A stretch of DNA of 64,000 nt from Pseudacidovorax intermedius. GTDB lineage: Bacteria; Pseudomonadota; Gammaproteobacteria; Burkholderiales; Burkholderiaceae_C. Positions 44,514-53,415 of this stretch are shown piece by piece. Within the stretch, counting starts at the first letter, position 1. Each line of letters starts with the position of its first letter. The stretch is from the NCBI RefSeq assembly GCF_003350475.1, contig NZ_QQAV01000003.1, forward strand, positions 274,063 to 338,062, given 5' to 3'. The position numbers and the translations under genes are program-made. The notes under the pieces are model-generated. The model saw only the letters and a program-made list of their open reading frames with translations, ran no database searches and was not told where the DNA came from.

Positions 44514-44989
44514 GCATTCGCCCGGCTGTTCGGAAGAGTGCCTGCACCGCAGGCGAAGCCGACGGCGTTCGGATCGACGCCCCCCTCGACGGCGATGACG
44601 CGCTGCGGCGCGTGATGTGCGTGGAGGACGACGACGACATCCGCTACATCCTCGACTTCAGCCTCAGTCAGATCGGCGGCTACGAGGTCTGCGCGGTGGG
44701 CAGCGGCGCCGAGGCGCTGCAGGCGGCGCCCGGCTTCCGGCCCGACCTGGTGCTGCTGGACGTCATGATGCCGCAGCTGTCCGGCCCGCAGACCTTGCAG
44801 CAGCTGCGGCAGCTGCCCGGCATGGAAGGCGTGCCGGTGGTCTTCCTCACGGCCAAGGCGATGCCCGAACAGCTGGAGGAGCTGCTGCGCCACGGCGCCA
44901 CCGGGGTGATCGTCAAGCCCTTCGACCCCGTGCGCCTGCCGCAGGACATCCGCATGTACTGGGAGCACGGCCGTGGGCCCCGGGGCTGA
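44510..44989 (+). CDS. Single-domain response regulator
   Basis: 159 residues with a 35-residue N-terminal extension before the receiver. MCVEDDDDIRYILDFSLSQI holds the acidic triad, LVLLDVMMPQLSG the phospho-Asp, FLTAKAMPEQ the switch residue and VIVKPFDPVRLP the Lys. All phosphotransfer residues are intact, unlike the pseudo-receiver of the kinase just upstream. No output domain, so it is a relay or a protein-binding output. Overlaps both neighbours. Confidence 0.9.
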   Translation: MSIRPAVRKSACTAGEADGVRIDAPLDGDDALRRVMCVEDDDDIRYILDFSLSQIGGYEVCAVGSGAEALQAAPGFRPDLVLLDVMMPQLSGPQTLQQLRQLPGMEGVPVVFLTAKAMPEQLEELLRHGATGVIVKPFDPVRLPQDIRMYWEHGRGPRG

Positions 44990-45311
44990 CCGCGGCGGGC
45001 CCGCCTACGCGGCGCTGCGCCGCCGCTTCCTCGACGGCCTGCCCCAGCGCCGGGCGGCCATCCTGGAGGCCGCCGATGCCCAGGGCCGCCAGCAGGCGCT
45101 GCACCGCCTGGCCGGTGCCGCCGGCAGTTACGGCTTCGCCGCGCTGGGCGAGCTGGCGCGCCATGCCGAAGGGCAGACCGACCCGGCCGGCATCCGCCAG
45201 GCCCTGGACGCACTGGAGGCCGCCCTCGACGGCCTGATCGCCCCCGCCCGCGACGGAGACACGCCACCATGGAAATCAGCAGCCACCCCGCCGGACACGA
45301 CGTCGTCGTGA
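44973..45311 (+). CDS. Histidine phosphotransfer (Hpt) domain protein
   Basis: 112 residues starting at a GTG that overlaps the response regulator by 17 bases. LDGLPQRRAAILEAADAQGR leads into the Hpt helix ALHRLAGAAGSYGFAALGEL, where His sits in the expected HxLxGxxxxxG context. Such proteins carry phosphate between a receiver and another receiver. The tail overlaps the STAS gene by 43 bases, so the real end may be translated from a shared mRNA region. A phosphorelay kinase - regulator - Hpt is implied. Confidence 0.8.
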   Translation: MGPGADRGGPAYAALRRRFLDGLPQRRAAILEAADAQGRQQALHRLAGAAGSYGFAALGELARHAEGQTDPAGIRQALDALEAALDGLIAPARDGDTPPWKSAATPPDTTSS

Positions 45312-45610
45312 TCGCCCTGCGCGAGGCCAACCTCGACGCCAGCAACGTGCGCGAGTTCAAGGAGACTGTGCAGGCCCTGGTCGGCCCCACGGCGACGCGC
45401 GTGGTGTTCGACCTGCAGGGCGTGAAGTTCATCGACAGCTCGGGCCTGGGCGCGCTGATCTCCTGCCTCCGGCAGCTCAATGCCCGGCGCGGCGACTTGC
45501 GGCTGTGCAACCTCACGCCCACGGTGCAGGCGCTGCTGGCGCTGATGCGCATGAACCGCGTGTTCCAGATCTTCCCGGACCGGCAGGATGCCATCGCCTC
45601 CTTCGGCTGA
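45269..45610 (+). CDS. STAS-domain anti-sigma-factor antagonist
   Basis: 113 residues, whole-length STAS fold of the SpoIIAA/RsbV type. VVFDLQGVKFIDSSGLGALI contains the phosphorylatable serine (Ser57 or Ser58). It should be phosphorylated by an RsbW-like kinase and dephosphorylated by a SpoIIE-like phosphatase, and both domains occur in the next gene. AGACACGCCACC precedes the ATG. It ends 23 bases inside that gene. Confidence 0.92.
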   Translation: MEISSHPAGHDVVVIALREANLDASNVREFKETVQALVGPTATRVVFDLQGVKFIDSSGLGALISCLRQLNARRGDLRLCNLTPTVQALLALMRMNRVFQIFPDRQDAIASFG

Positions 45611-48600
45611 AGCGGGTCCGGACGCAGCTCCGGACCCGCGCGCCGACGCCGCCCTGGAACGCGCCCTGCGCCGGCGCGAGCAGCAGTTGCGATGGGTGGG
45701 CCTGCTGGTGGCCGTCGCGGTGCTGCTGACGATGGCCGCCCGGGTGGCACAGGGCTGGAACAACCTGCGCGACGAAGCGCAGGAACACGCCCGGCTGCAT
45801 GCCACGGCGCTCGCAAGCCTGGTGGAAGCCCGGCTGGACCGGGCGGAAGCCGCCACGCAGGCCCTGGCGGCCGCCTGGCCGGCCGGCACGGCCGACGCAC
45901 CCGCCTTGCCGGAGGCCGCCGGCGAAGGCCTGCGGCCGCCGTGGGACCACGAGCTGCTGGCCGTGCTGGCGCTGGACGAGCGCGGCGGCCCCCTGGCGCA
46001 GGACGGCGCGCCGCCGCTGCTGCCGCCACCGGCCAGCCTGCGCCTGCCGGCCACGGCGTCGGCCTGCGACCCGTGCGTCGGCCGAAGGCTGCCCGCGGCG
46101 GCCCTGCCGCCCGTCCTCGCGCAGCGGGCACCGGCCGGCGTCGTGCCGGTGCTGCGCGTGCTGCCGGGCCAGCGCGGCTGGGCCGTGGCCCTGCTGCAGG
46201 CCGACAGCCTGGACCGGCTGACCGATGCGCTGGCCCAGGAGCGCGGCGGCTGGGCCCTGCTGGCCGGCCCCGCCGGCGAAGTGCTGTCGGCCAGCGCCAA
46301 CGCGCCCTGGCCGGCCGGCACCCGGGCCGGCGTCGTGGACCCGGACGACCTGGCCGCCGAGCAGTGGCTGCCGCAGCGGGCGCTGAAGGTGCAGGTCGTC
46401 CAGCCGCGCCAGCCGCTGCTGCAGCACCTGCTGCGCCAGATCCGCCCGGGCGTCGGCCTGACCCTGTTCACGCTGGCCATCGTGCTGGTGGCGCTGCGTG
46501 CGCTGCGCCACAGCATCGCCAGCCAGCACAGGGCACGCGCCACCCTGGCCCGACTGCATGCGCAGGGCGAGCAGCGCGCCCAGCGCTGGCGCCGCGCGCT
46601 GGCGGCGTCGGGCGACGCGCTGTGGGAATGGCGGCTGCCCGACGGCCGGGTCGACCTGAGCGAGCGCTGGGCCGCCATGCGCGGCGAGCCGCCGGCCGAA
46701 TGCCGCTACGACAGCGCCGCCTGGCTGGCCCTGCTGCATCCCGAGGACCGGCACACACTGGCGGACCGGCTCGCCCGCCATCTGCGCCGGGAGCTCGCCA
46801 GCCTGCACTGCGAGGCCCGCGTGCGCTGCGCCGACGGCCGCTGGAAGTGGATGCTGCTGCGCGGCGTGGCCCTGCCCGTGACGCGCGGCGGCCAGGAGGC
46901 CATGCATGTGCTGGGCTTCGTCACCGACATCGCCGACCAGCGCGCCAACGAGGCGGCCCTGAGCACCGCCCAGGCCCGGCATCAGGCCGTGCTCGACAGC
47001 GCACTCGACGCCGTCGTCACCGCCGACGCCCGCGGCAAGGTGGTCGACTTCAACCCCGCGGCCGAACGCATGTTCGGCCTGCCGCGCGAGCAGGCGCTGC
47101 ACCGCCCCATCCACCGCCTGCTGGCACCCGGCGAGGCCCGGCGCGCCATGCGCCAGCGGGCGATGCACGCCCTGCGCGGCGCCGGCGTGGGCATGCATGG
47201 GGGCGGCCGCATCGACGTGATGGCGCTGCGGGCCAACGGCGAGCACTTCCCGGTGGAGGCCACGGTGGTGGCGGTGCGCGCCGGCGCGCAGACGCTGTTC
47301 ACCGCCACCATGCGCGACATCTCGGAGCAGCGCCGCGTGGAGCGCGCCCTGCGCGACAGCGAGGTGCGCGCCCGCGCCACCTTCGAGCAGGCGGCCGTGG
47401 GCATCTTCCTGCTGGACGAGCGGCAGCAGCAGCTGGTGCGCGTCAACCAGACGCTGTGCCGCCTGCTCGGCCGCGACGCCGCCGCGCTGCTGGGCCTGCC
47501 GCTGCAGCACCTGCTGCATCCGCTGGACGCACCCGCCGTGATGGAAGGCACCGAACGGCTGTTCGACGGCGCCGGTTCCAGCCTGCGGCTGGAGGCGCGG
47601 CTGGTGCGCGCCACGGGTCGGCCGCTGTGGGTGCGGCTCACGGCTTCGCTGGCGCACGACGACCGCGGCCGCGTGCTCTACCTGATCGGCATCGTCGAGG
47701 ACATCGAGGAGCAGCGCCAGCACCGTGAGGACCTGCGCGCCGCGCGCCAGCTGGAGGTGATGATCAGCGCCCGCATCCAGGCCTCGCTGCTGGTGGCCGC
47801 GCCTGCCGTGGACCTGCCGGGCCTGTGGCTGAGCAGCTTCAACCATGCCTCGCAGGACATCGACGGCGACTTCTTCGAGGTGATGCGCCCGGGCCCGCGC
47901 TGCGTGGACCTGATCGCCGGCGACGTGATGGGCAAGGGCGTCAATGCCGCGCTGCTGGGCGCGGCCGTGAAGATGCAGTTCAGCCGCTCGCTCGTGGAAC
48001 TGATGATGCAGCCCGCCGCCCGCGACGCCACGCCCGAGCCGGCCGACATCCTCAACGCCGTGCACGCGGCCATGACACCGCACCTGCAAGCGCTGGAGAC
48101 CTTCGTCACCCTGGCCTACGTGCGCATCGACCTGGCGCGCGGCCTGCTCACCTGGTGCGGCTGCGGCCATGAGGAGGTGATGCACATCGGCCCGGGCGGC
48201 GCCGTAGCGCTGCTGCGCAACCAGCATCCGCCACTGGGCGTGCTGGCCGACACCCGCTTCACGCAGGAAAGCCGGCCCGTGGGCCCGGGCGACGCCCTGC
48301 TGCTGCATTCCGACGGTCTGTGCGACGCCCGCCTGGCTGACGGCGAGCGCGTGGGCGTGCAGCAGGTGCATGCCGCCTTCCGCCGGCTGGCCCAGCACCA
48401 TGCCACGCCGGCCGCCATGCTGCACCGCATGCGCCAGCAGTTGCTGGCCGGCACCATGCTGACCGACGACGTGACGCTGGCCACGGTGCGGGTGTTCGAC
48501 CCGCAGCAGCCTGTGCAGCGCCTCGAACTGCCCGCCGAGCCGGGGGCCATCGGCGCCCTGCGGGACCTGGTGGACCGCGGCCTGGCCGATGCCGGCCAGA

Positions 48601-49010
48601 CCTCGCCGGCCAGTGGCCTGTTCACCGTGGCGGTGGTGGAGGCCTTCACCAACATCGTGCGCCACACGCGCGGGCGGCTGCCGCAGGCGCCGGTGGAGGC
48701 GCTGCTGCGGCGGCCGCCCGACGCGCTGGAGGTGTCGCTGATCCACATCGGCGAGCCCTACGTGCCGCCCGAGGACGAGCTGCCGACCAACTTCGACGAG
48801 TACCCCGAAGGCGGCTTCGGCCTGACCATCATCCGCAAGGCCTGCGACCAGGTCGACTACCTGCACCACGACGGCGTGAGCACCGTGCGGCTCACCCGCT
48901 GGCTGGACGAGGCCGCTCCTGGCGGGAGTTTGCAGTCCCGTCACGATCTGGCCGCCCCCTCGGCCGTCCAATCCCAGGACCGCCCCCAACCCCACTCCCA
49001 GCCCGCATGA
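45588..49010 (+). CDS. Membrane PAS sensor with SpoIIE phosphatase and RsbW-like kinase domains
   Basis: 1140 residues, a complete partner-switch controller in one chain. Span 1 (RWVGLLVAVAVLLTMAA, about 35-52), periplasmic sensor (about 55-285), span 2 (GVGLTLFTLAIVLVALRAL, about 287-305). Three PAS-like domains follow (about 325-450, 460-585, 590-705; VFDFNPAAERMFGLP-like motif in VVDFNPAAERMFG). The SpoIIE/PP2C domain has DIDGDFFEVM and AGDVMGKGVNAALLGA. The C-terminal HATPase has VAVVEAFTNIVRHTRG and GGFGLTIIRKACDQVDY. It should both phosphorylate and dephosphorylate the preceding STAS protein. It overlaps the next gene by ATGA. Confidence 0.92.
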   Translation: MPSPPSAEAGPDAAPDPRADAALERALRRREQQLRWVGLLVAVAVLLTMAARVAQGWNNLRDEAQEHARLHATALASLVEARLDRAEAATQALAAAWPAGTADAPALPEAAGEGLRPPWDHELLAVLALDERGGPLAQDGAPPLLPPPASLRLPATASACDPCVGRRLPAAALPPVLAQRAPAGVVPVLRVLPGQRGWAVALLQADSLDRLTDALAQERGGWALLAGPAGEVLSASANAPWPAGTRAGVVDPDDLAAEQWLPQRALKVQVVQPRQPLLQHLLRQIRPGVGLTLFTLAIVLVALRALRHSIASQHRARATLARLHAQGEQRAQRWRRALAASGDALWEWRLPDGRVDLSERWAAMRGEPPAECRYDSAAWLALLHPEDRHTLADRLARHLRRELASLHCEARVRCADGRWKWMLLRGVALPVTRGGQEAMHVLGFVTDIADQRANEAALSTAQARHQAVLDSALDAVVTADARGKVVDFNPAAERMFGLPREQALHRPIHRLLAPGEARRAMRQRAMHALRGAGVGMHGGGRIDVMALRANGEHFPVEATVVAVRAGAQTLFTATMRDISEQRRVERALRDSEVRARATFEQAAVGIFLLDERQQQLVRVNQTLCRLLGRDAAALLGLPLQHLLHPLDAPAVMEGTERLFDGAGSSLRLEARLVRATGRPLWVRLTASLAHDDRGRVLYLIGIVEDIEEQRQHREDLRAARQLEVMISARIQASLLVAAPAVDLPGLWLSSFNHASQDIDGDFFEVMRPGPRCVDLIAGDVMGKGVNAALLGAAVKMQFSRSLVELMMQPAARDATPEPADILNAVHAAMTPHLQALETFVTLAYVRIDLARGLLTWCGCGHEEVMHIGPGGAVALLRNQHPPLGVLADTRFTQESRPVGPGDALLLHSDGLCDARLADGERVGVQQVHAAFRRLAQHHATPAAMLHRMRQQLLAGTMLTDDVTLATVRVFDPQQPVQRLELPAEPGAIGALRDLVDRGLADAGQTSPASGLFTVAVVEAFTNIVRHTRGRLPQAPVEALLRRPPDALEVSLIHIGEPYVPPEDELPTNFDEYPEGGFGLTIIRKACDQVDYLHHDGVSTVRLTRWLDEAAPGGSLQSRHDLAAPSAVQSQDRPQPHSQPA

Positions 49011-50554
49011 ACATCGCCCTCCTGGAAGACGACCCCGATCAGCGGGACCTGGCCACCCTGTGGCTCAGCCACGGCGGCCATCAGGTGACCAGCTTCGGCA
49101 GCACCGGCGAGCTGATCCGCGAGCTGGGCTCGCGCCGCTATGACCTGCTGGTGCTGGACTGGACGCTGCCCGACGGCACCGGCGGCGACGTGCTGACCTG
49201 GCTGCGCAACCGCCCGGGCGTGCAGCCGCCGGCCATCGTGCTGACCTCGCGCGACGAGGAGGCGCACGTGGTCGAAGGCCTGAACAGCGGCGCCGACGAC
49301 TACCTCGTCAAGCCCGCGCGCCCGGCGGAGCTGCTGGCCCGCATCAGCGCCCTGAGCCGCCGCGCCCGCACGCGCGGCCCCCAGGTGCTGGAGCTGAACG
49401 GCTACCGCGTGGACCTGGTGCAGCACCGCATCGCCGTCGACGGCACGGCGGTCGACCTGACGCAGAAGGAATTCGACCTGGCCGTCTACCTCTTCCAGAA
49501 CCCGGGCGTGCTGCTGTCGCGCGAACACCTGCTCAACCGCGTCTGGGGCAGGACGGCGGACGTGACCACCCGCACGGTGGACACCCACATCAGCCGCCTG
49601 CGCCGCAAGCTGCGGCTGGACGGCCAGGGCCCGCTGCGCCTCACGCCGGTGTACGGCCAGGGCTACCGGCTGGACGCGGTCGAGCCGGCCGGCGCCGAGG
49701 TGGACACCGGCGCGGACCCGCAAGCTGGAACGGCCCTGCACACGCCCGCATGCGTCGCCGAACCGGCGGCCGGGCAGCCGGCCGCCTGTACAGACGCCGG
49801 CCCGGCCCCCGGCGCCGACGAAGCCGCCGGGTGGGACACCACCGCCGCCGCGGGCATCGACTGCTGCCCGGGCGTGCTCGCCCAGGGTGGCCCCGCCGAG
49901 CCCCGCGAAGTGCTGGACCACCTGGCGCGCGCCGCGCGCTTCCGCGATGGCGAGACGGCCTCGCACATGGTGCGGGTGGGCTTCCTGGCCTGGGCCCTGG
50001 CCCTGGCGGCCGGCTGCAGCCCCGAAGCCGCACTGCTGCTGCGGCAGGCCGCGCCCATGCACGACGTCGGCAAGATCGGCGTGGCCGATGCGCTGCTCAA
50101 GCACCCGGGGCGCTTCTCGTCGGACCAGCACCGGCAGATGGAGGCCCACACCGTCATGGGCGCCGAGATCCTCGGCGGCTCCGACCTGCCGCTGCTGCGC
50201 CTGGCCGCCGAGATCGCCCTGACCCACCACGAGCGCTGGGACGGCGGCGGCTACCCGCGCGGCCTGCGGGGCGACGCCATTCCGCTGCCGGGGCGCATCA
50301 CGGCCCTGGTCGACTTCTTCGATGCGATGGTGAGCGAGCGCCGCTACCGCGCGCGCATGAAGCCCGACGAGGTGCTGCGCCTGCTGCATGCGCAGAGCGG
50401 CGCGGCCTTCGACCCCAAGCTGGTGTCGATCTTCATCCGCCACGGCGAGCGCATGGCACGGGTGTGCGAGCAGGTGATGGAGCGCGGCCTGGGCTTCGGC
50501 GCGCTGAGCGACCCGCATTCGCTGGACTTCGCGGCGCTGCCAGTCGGCGCTTGA
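49007..50554 (+). CDS. Response regulator fusing receiver, OmpR-type DNA-binding and HD-GYP domains
   Basis: 515 residues in one uninterrupted frame. Receiver 1-115: acidic pair in LLEDDPDQRD, phospho-Asp51 in LVLDWTLPDGTGG, Lys102 in YLVKPARP. Winged helix 125-225: VDLTQKEFDLAVYLFQNPGV, LLSREHLLNRVWGR and THISRLRRKLR, as in OmpR/PhoB. A disordered linker (about 230-300). HD-GYP 300-490: RFRDGETASHMVRV, MHDVGKIGV (His352-Asp353), THHERWDGGGYPRGLRG with GYP at 415-417, ITALVDFFDAMVSERRYR. All metal and GYP residues are present, so c-di-GMP hydrolysis is likely. Start ATG overlaps the previous gene. Confidence 0.93.
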   Translation: MNIALLEDDPDQRDLATLWLSHGGHQVTSFGSTGELIRELGSRRYDLLVLDWTLPDGTGGDVLTWLRNRPGVQPPAIVLTSRDEEAHVVEGLNSGADDYLVKPARPAELLARISALSRRARTRGPQVLELNGYRVDLVQHRIAVDGTAVDLTQKEFDLAVYLFQNPGVLLSREHLLNRVWGRTADVTTRTVDTHISRLRRKLRLDGQGPLRLTPVYGQGYRLDAVEPAGAEVDTGADPQAGTALHTPACVAEPAAGQPAACTDAGPAPGADEAAGWDTTAAAGIDCCPGVLAQGGPAEPREVLDHLARAARFRDGETASHMVRVGFLAWALALAAGCSPEAALLLRQAAPMHDVGKIGVADALLKHPGRFSSDQHRQMEAHTVMGAEILGGSDLPLLRLAAEIALTHHERWDGGGYPRGLRGDAIPLPGRITALVDFFDAMVSERRYRARMKPDEVLRLLHAQSGAAFDPKLVSIFIRHGERMARVCEQVMERGLGFGALSDPHSLDFAALPVGA

Positions 50555-50770
50555 GGCGCCGGGCGGCCGCGCTCCCGAGCGACCGGCCCGCCCCGGCCGA
50601 TCGCGTTGCACGGGCGCAGCGCGCGCCATGGCGGATGGCAGGCGCAATCCGTGTGGGCCAACAGCGCAAAAGAGGTATCGGCTGACAACGACGGCTGTCA
50701 CCTTTTCCTACACTTTTGGACGCTCCCGCATCCCCATCCCTACAAGGGAGCATTCAACGAGGGCCTCCCC

Positions 50771-51619
50771 ATGAACCCGGAAACCGCGGCCCTTGTCCGT
50801 GCTCTGAACGACGATGCCACCGCCGTGGTCGAGGAATGGATGCGCGAGCTCCAGGCCACCACGCAGGGCGGCCTGCATGCCAGCGCCAAGGCCGAGGCCA
50901 CGGCCGTCGCCGATGGCCTGCGCAGCGCCCTCGAAGCCGGGGGCGATGCGCAGTCGCTCCAGGGCCCGGCCTGGCAGGCGCTGCGGCGCACGCTGGAGCA
51001 GCTGTCGGCCAGCCGCGCCGCCAAGGGCGATTCGGCCGGCGCCACCAGCGTCTTCGTTCTGGGGCTCAAGAAGCCCCTCTTCGGCCGCCTGCAGCAGGCC
51101 TTCGCGCAGGACCCGGCCGCCATGGGCAGCGCCCTGTGGACGCTCTCCGCCCTGGTCGACCGCCTGGCGCAGCACACGGCCGACACCTTCCAGCAGTCGC
51201 GCGAGGACGTCATCCGCCGCCAGCAGGAGGACCTGCTCGAACTCTCCACCCCGGTGGTCAAGCTCTGGGACGGGGTGCTGGCCGTGCCGATGATCGGCAC
51301 GCTGGACAGCAACCGCACCCAGGTCGTCATGGAGACGCTGCTGCAGACGGTGGTGGACACCGGCTCGGCGCTGGCCATCATCGACATCACCGGCGTGCCG
51401 ACGGTGGACACGCTGGTGGCCCGCCACCTGCTCAAGACCGTCACGGCCATCCGCCTGATGGGCGCCGACTGCATCATCAGCGGCATCCGCCCGCAGATCG
51501 CGCAGACCATCGTGCACCTGGGCATCGACCTGCAGGGCATCGTCACCAAGGCCACGCTGGCCGACGCGCTGGCGCAGGCCCTCAAGACCAACGGCTGGCG
51601 CATCAGCCGCGAGGCCTGA
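50771..51619 (+). CDS. rsbR: Stressosome scaffold/sensor RsbR
   Basis: 282 residues. The N-terminal helical sensor (1-150) with [20 protein letters not shown] and [20 protein letters not shown] is of the RsbRD type, with no visible haem or flavin site. STAS domain 160-280: [20 protein letters not shown] and [20 protein letters not shown], with the threonines that RsbT phosphorylates in B. subtilis homologues. It should co-assemble with RsbS into a stressosome. The open frame reaches 50606; the ATG at 50771 is family-like. The 216-bp gap upstream presumably holds the promoter (TTTTCCTACACTTTT near 50702). Confidence 0.92.
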   Translation: MNPETAALVRALNDDATAVVEEWMRELQATTQGGLHASAKAEATAVADGLRSALEAGGDAQSLQGPAWQALRRTLEQLSASRAAKGDSAGATSVFVLGLKKPLFGRLQQAFAQDPAAMGSALWTLSALVDRLAQHTADTFQQSREDVIRRQQEDLLELSTPVVKLWDGVLAVPMIGTLDSNRTQVVMETLLQTVVDTGSALAIIDITGVPTVDTLVARHLLKTVTAIRLMGADCIISGIRPQIAQTIVHLGIDLQGIVTKATLADALAQALKTNGWRISREA

Positions 51620-51624
51620 ACCCC

Positions 51625-52005
51625 ATGGACCGCATCCCGATCCTGCGCATGGGCCAGACCCTGCTGGTCACCATCCAGATCGACCTGCAGGACCAGACCG
51701 CCATGGCGCTGCAGGAAGACCTGGCCAACCGCATCGCGGCCACCGGCGCCTCCGGCGTGCTGATCGACATCTCGGCGCTGGAGGTGGTCGATTCCTTCAT
51801 CGGCCGCATGCTCAGCACCATCTCGGGCACGGCCGCCATCCTCTCGGCCACCGCGGTGGTGGTGGGCATGCAACCGGCCGTGGCCATCACCCTCGTCGAG
51901 CTGGGCCTGTCGCTCGACGGCGTGCGCACCGCGCTGGACGTCGAGCGCGGCATGGCGCTGCTCGATCGCCTGCGCGCCCAGCCGGGAGCCCGCCTTGGCG
52001 CCTGA
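51625..52005 (+). CDS. rsbS: Stressosome scaffold protein RsbS
   Basis: 126-residue STAS protein without a sensor. [20 protein letters not shown] contains Ser57 in the position of the RsbT-phosphorylated Ser59 of B. subtilis. [20 protein letters not shown] is the RsbS-typical second half. It forms the stressosome core with RsbR and holds RsbT inactive until phosphorylated. It starts 5 bp after rsbR and overlaps rsbT by 11 bases. Confidence 0.94.
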   Translation: MDRIPILRMGQTLLVTIQIDLQDQTAMALQEDLANRIAATGASGVLIDISALEVVDSFIGRMLSTISGTAAILSATAVVVGMQPAVAITLVELGLSLDGVRTALDVERGMALLDRLRAQPGARLGA

Positions 52006-52399
52006 ACCCACCGGCACCCTGCCGCTGGCCAGCGAACAGCACATCGTCGCCAGCCGGCAGACGGTGCGCGCCCTGTGCCAGGAGCTGCGCTTCTCGCTGG
52101 TGGAGCAGACCAAGATGGTCACCGCCGCCAGCGAGCTGTCGCGCAACACGCTGATCCATGGCGGCGGCGGCCGCATGCACTGGGCCGTGCTGCAGGAAGG
52201 CGCGCGCCGCGGCCTGCAACTGCGCTTCGAGGACGAAGGCCCCGGCATCGCCAACATCGACCTCGCCATGTCCGACGGCTACACCTCCGGCGGCGGCATG
52301 GGCCTGGGCCTGCCGGGCAGCAAGCGGCTGGTGAACGACTTCGACATCCGCTCCACGCCTGGCCAGGGCACTTGCGTGAGCATCGTGAAGTGGAAGTGA
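51995..52399 (+). CDS. rsbT: Serine/threonine switch kinase RsbT
   Basis: 134 residues starting with TTG (no other start gives the family length). HATPase: [20 protein letters not shown] (N box), FEDEGPGI (G1), [15 protein letters not shown] (G2). It phosphorylates RsbR and RsbS and, once freed, activates a partner. In Firmicutes that partner is the phosphatase RsbU; here the candidates are the phosphatase-bearing protein encoded next or the 45588 sensor. Confidence 0.94.
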   Translation: MAPEPTGTLPLASEQHIVASRQTVRALCQELRFSLVEQTKMVTAASELSRNTLIHGGGGRMHWAVLQEGARRGLQLRFEDEGPGIANIDLAMSDGYTSGGGMGLGLPGSKRLVNDFDIRSTPGQGTCVSIVKWK

Positions 52400-53415
52400 T
52401 CCGCGGCTGGACGCACCGCGCGTTCCCCATCGAGGACCTGAGCTTCGTCGGCGAAGCCCGGCGCCATGTGGCGCGCCTGGCCGCCGAGCGCGCCTGGCCC
52501 GAGCACGACGCCGCCCGCGCCGCGTTGGTGGCCACCGAGCTGGGCACCAACCTCGCCAAGCATGCGCAGGCCGGCCAGCTGCTGGTGGCCGCGCGCGATG
52601 CGCTGGGCGACATCGAGCTGATCGCCGTGGACCGCGGCCCGGGCATGCCCGACCTGGCGCGCTCGATGCGCGACGGCTTCTCCACCACCGCCACGGCCGG
52701 CACCGGGCTGGGCGCCATCGCGCGGCAGAGCGAGGGGTTCGACCTCCATTCGCTGCCCGGCATGGGCACCGTCTGCCTGGCCCGCGTGCGGCCGCGCACG
52801 GGCACGGCCGTGGCCGCCCCGGCCCGGGCGGACGCCTTCGACTGGGGCGCCGTGTGCGTGCCGGTGCGCGGCGAGACCGCCTGCGGCGATGCCTGGATGC
52901 TGGCCTTCGACGGCCGCCGCGCCGCGGCCCTGCTGGCCGACGGGCTGGGCCACGGGCCCGAGGCGCAGGTCGCCGCCCAGGCGGCGCTGGACGGTTTTGC
53001 CAGCCGCCCCTTCGACGACGGCGCGGCCACGATGCAATCCATGCACGAGCGCCTGCGCACCACCCGGGGCGCGGCCGTGTTCGGCCTGTGGATGGAGGGC
53101 GAGGCACTGCGCTACACCGGGGCCGGCAATGTGGCGGGCCGGTTGGTCTCGGGCACCGCCGACAAGGCCCTGGCGACGGCCCACGGCACGCTGGGGCTGC
53201 AGGTGCGCCGCTTCGACATGACCCCCGCGACGCGGCCGCCGCATGCGCTGGCCCTGCTGCACAGCGACGGCGTGCAGACCCGCTGGCCCGGCGCCGCGCT
53301 GGCGCCGCTGCTCGCGCGCGAGCCCACGCTGCTGGCGGCGCGCATCTTTGCCGACCATGCCCGCGGCCGCGACGATGCCTGCGTCGTCGCGCTGCGCCCC
53401 AAGGAGGGCCCATGA
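52396..53415 (+). CDS. RsbT-like ATPase fused to an RsbX/SpoIIE-type phosphatase
   Basis: 339 residues from the GTG that overlaps the rsbT stop as GTGA. Residues 1-125 are a second GHKL domain: VATELGTNLAKHAQAGQLLV, AVDRGPGMPD, TAGTGLGAIARQSEGFD. Residues 145-335 are a PP2C domain (CGDAWMLAF; ALLADGLGHGPEAQVAAQAA; GAGNVAGRL; LLHSDGVQTRW). RsbX in Bacillus is the phosphatase domain alone and resets the stressosome. The fused form occurs in several Gram-negative modules (family knowledge). It could both switch and reset the complex. Confidence 0.88.
   Translation: MIRGWTHRAFPIEDLSFVGEARRHVARLAAERAWPEHDAARAALVATELGTNLAKHAQAGQLLVAARDALGDIELIAVDRGPGMPDLARSMRDGFSTTATAGTGLGAIARQSEGFDLHSLPGMGTVCLARVRPRTGTAVAAPARADAFDWGAVCVPVRGETACGDAWMLAFDGRRAAALLADGLGHGPEAQVAAQAALDGFASRPFDDGAATMQSMHERLRTTRGAAVFGLWMEGEALRYTGAGNVAGRLVSGTADKALATAHGTLGLQVRRFDMTPATRPPHALALLHSDGVQTRWPGAALAPLLAREPTLLAARIFADHARGRDDACVVALRPKEGP

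Noticed and set aside
45513-48995. A 1160-codon open frame on the minus strand opposite the PAS-SpoIIE-RsbW gene
   Set aside because: Shadow of a GC-rich gene: the plus strand encodes clear phosphatase and kinase motifs, while the minus frame gives low-complexity His/Gln/Val-rich sequence with no motif.
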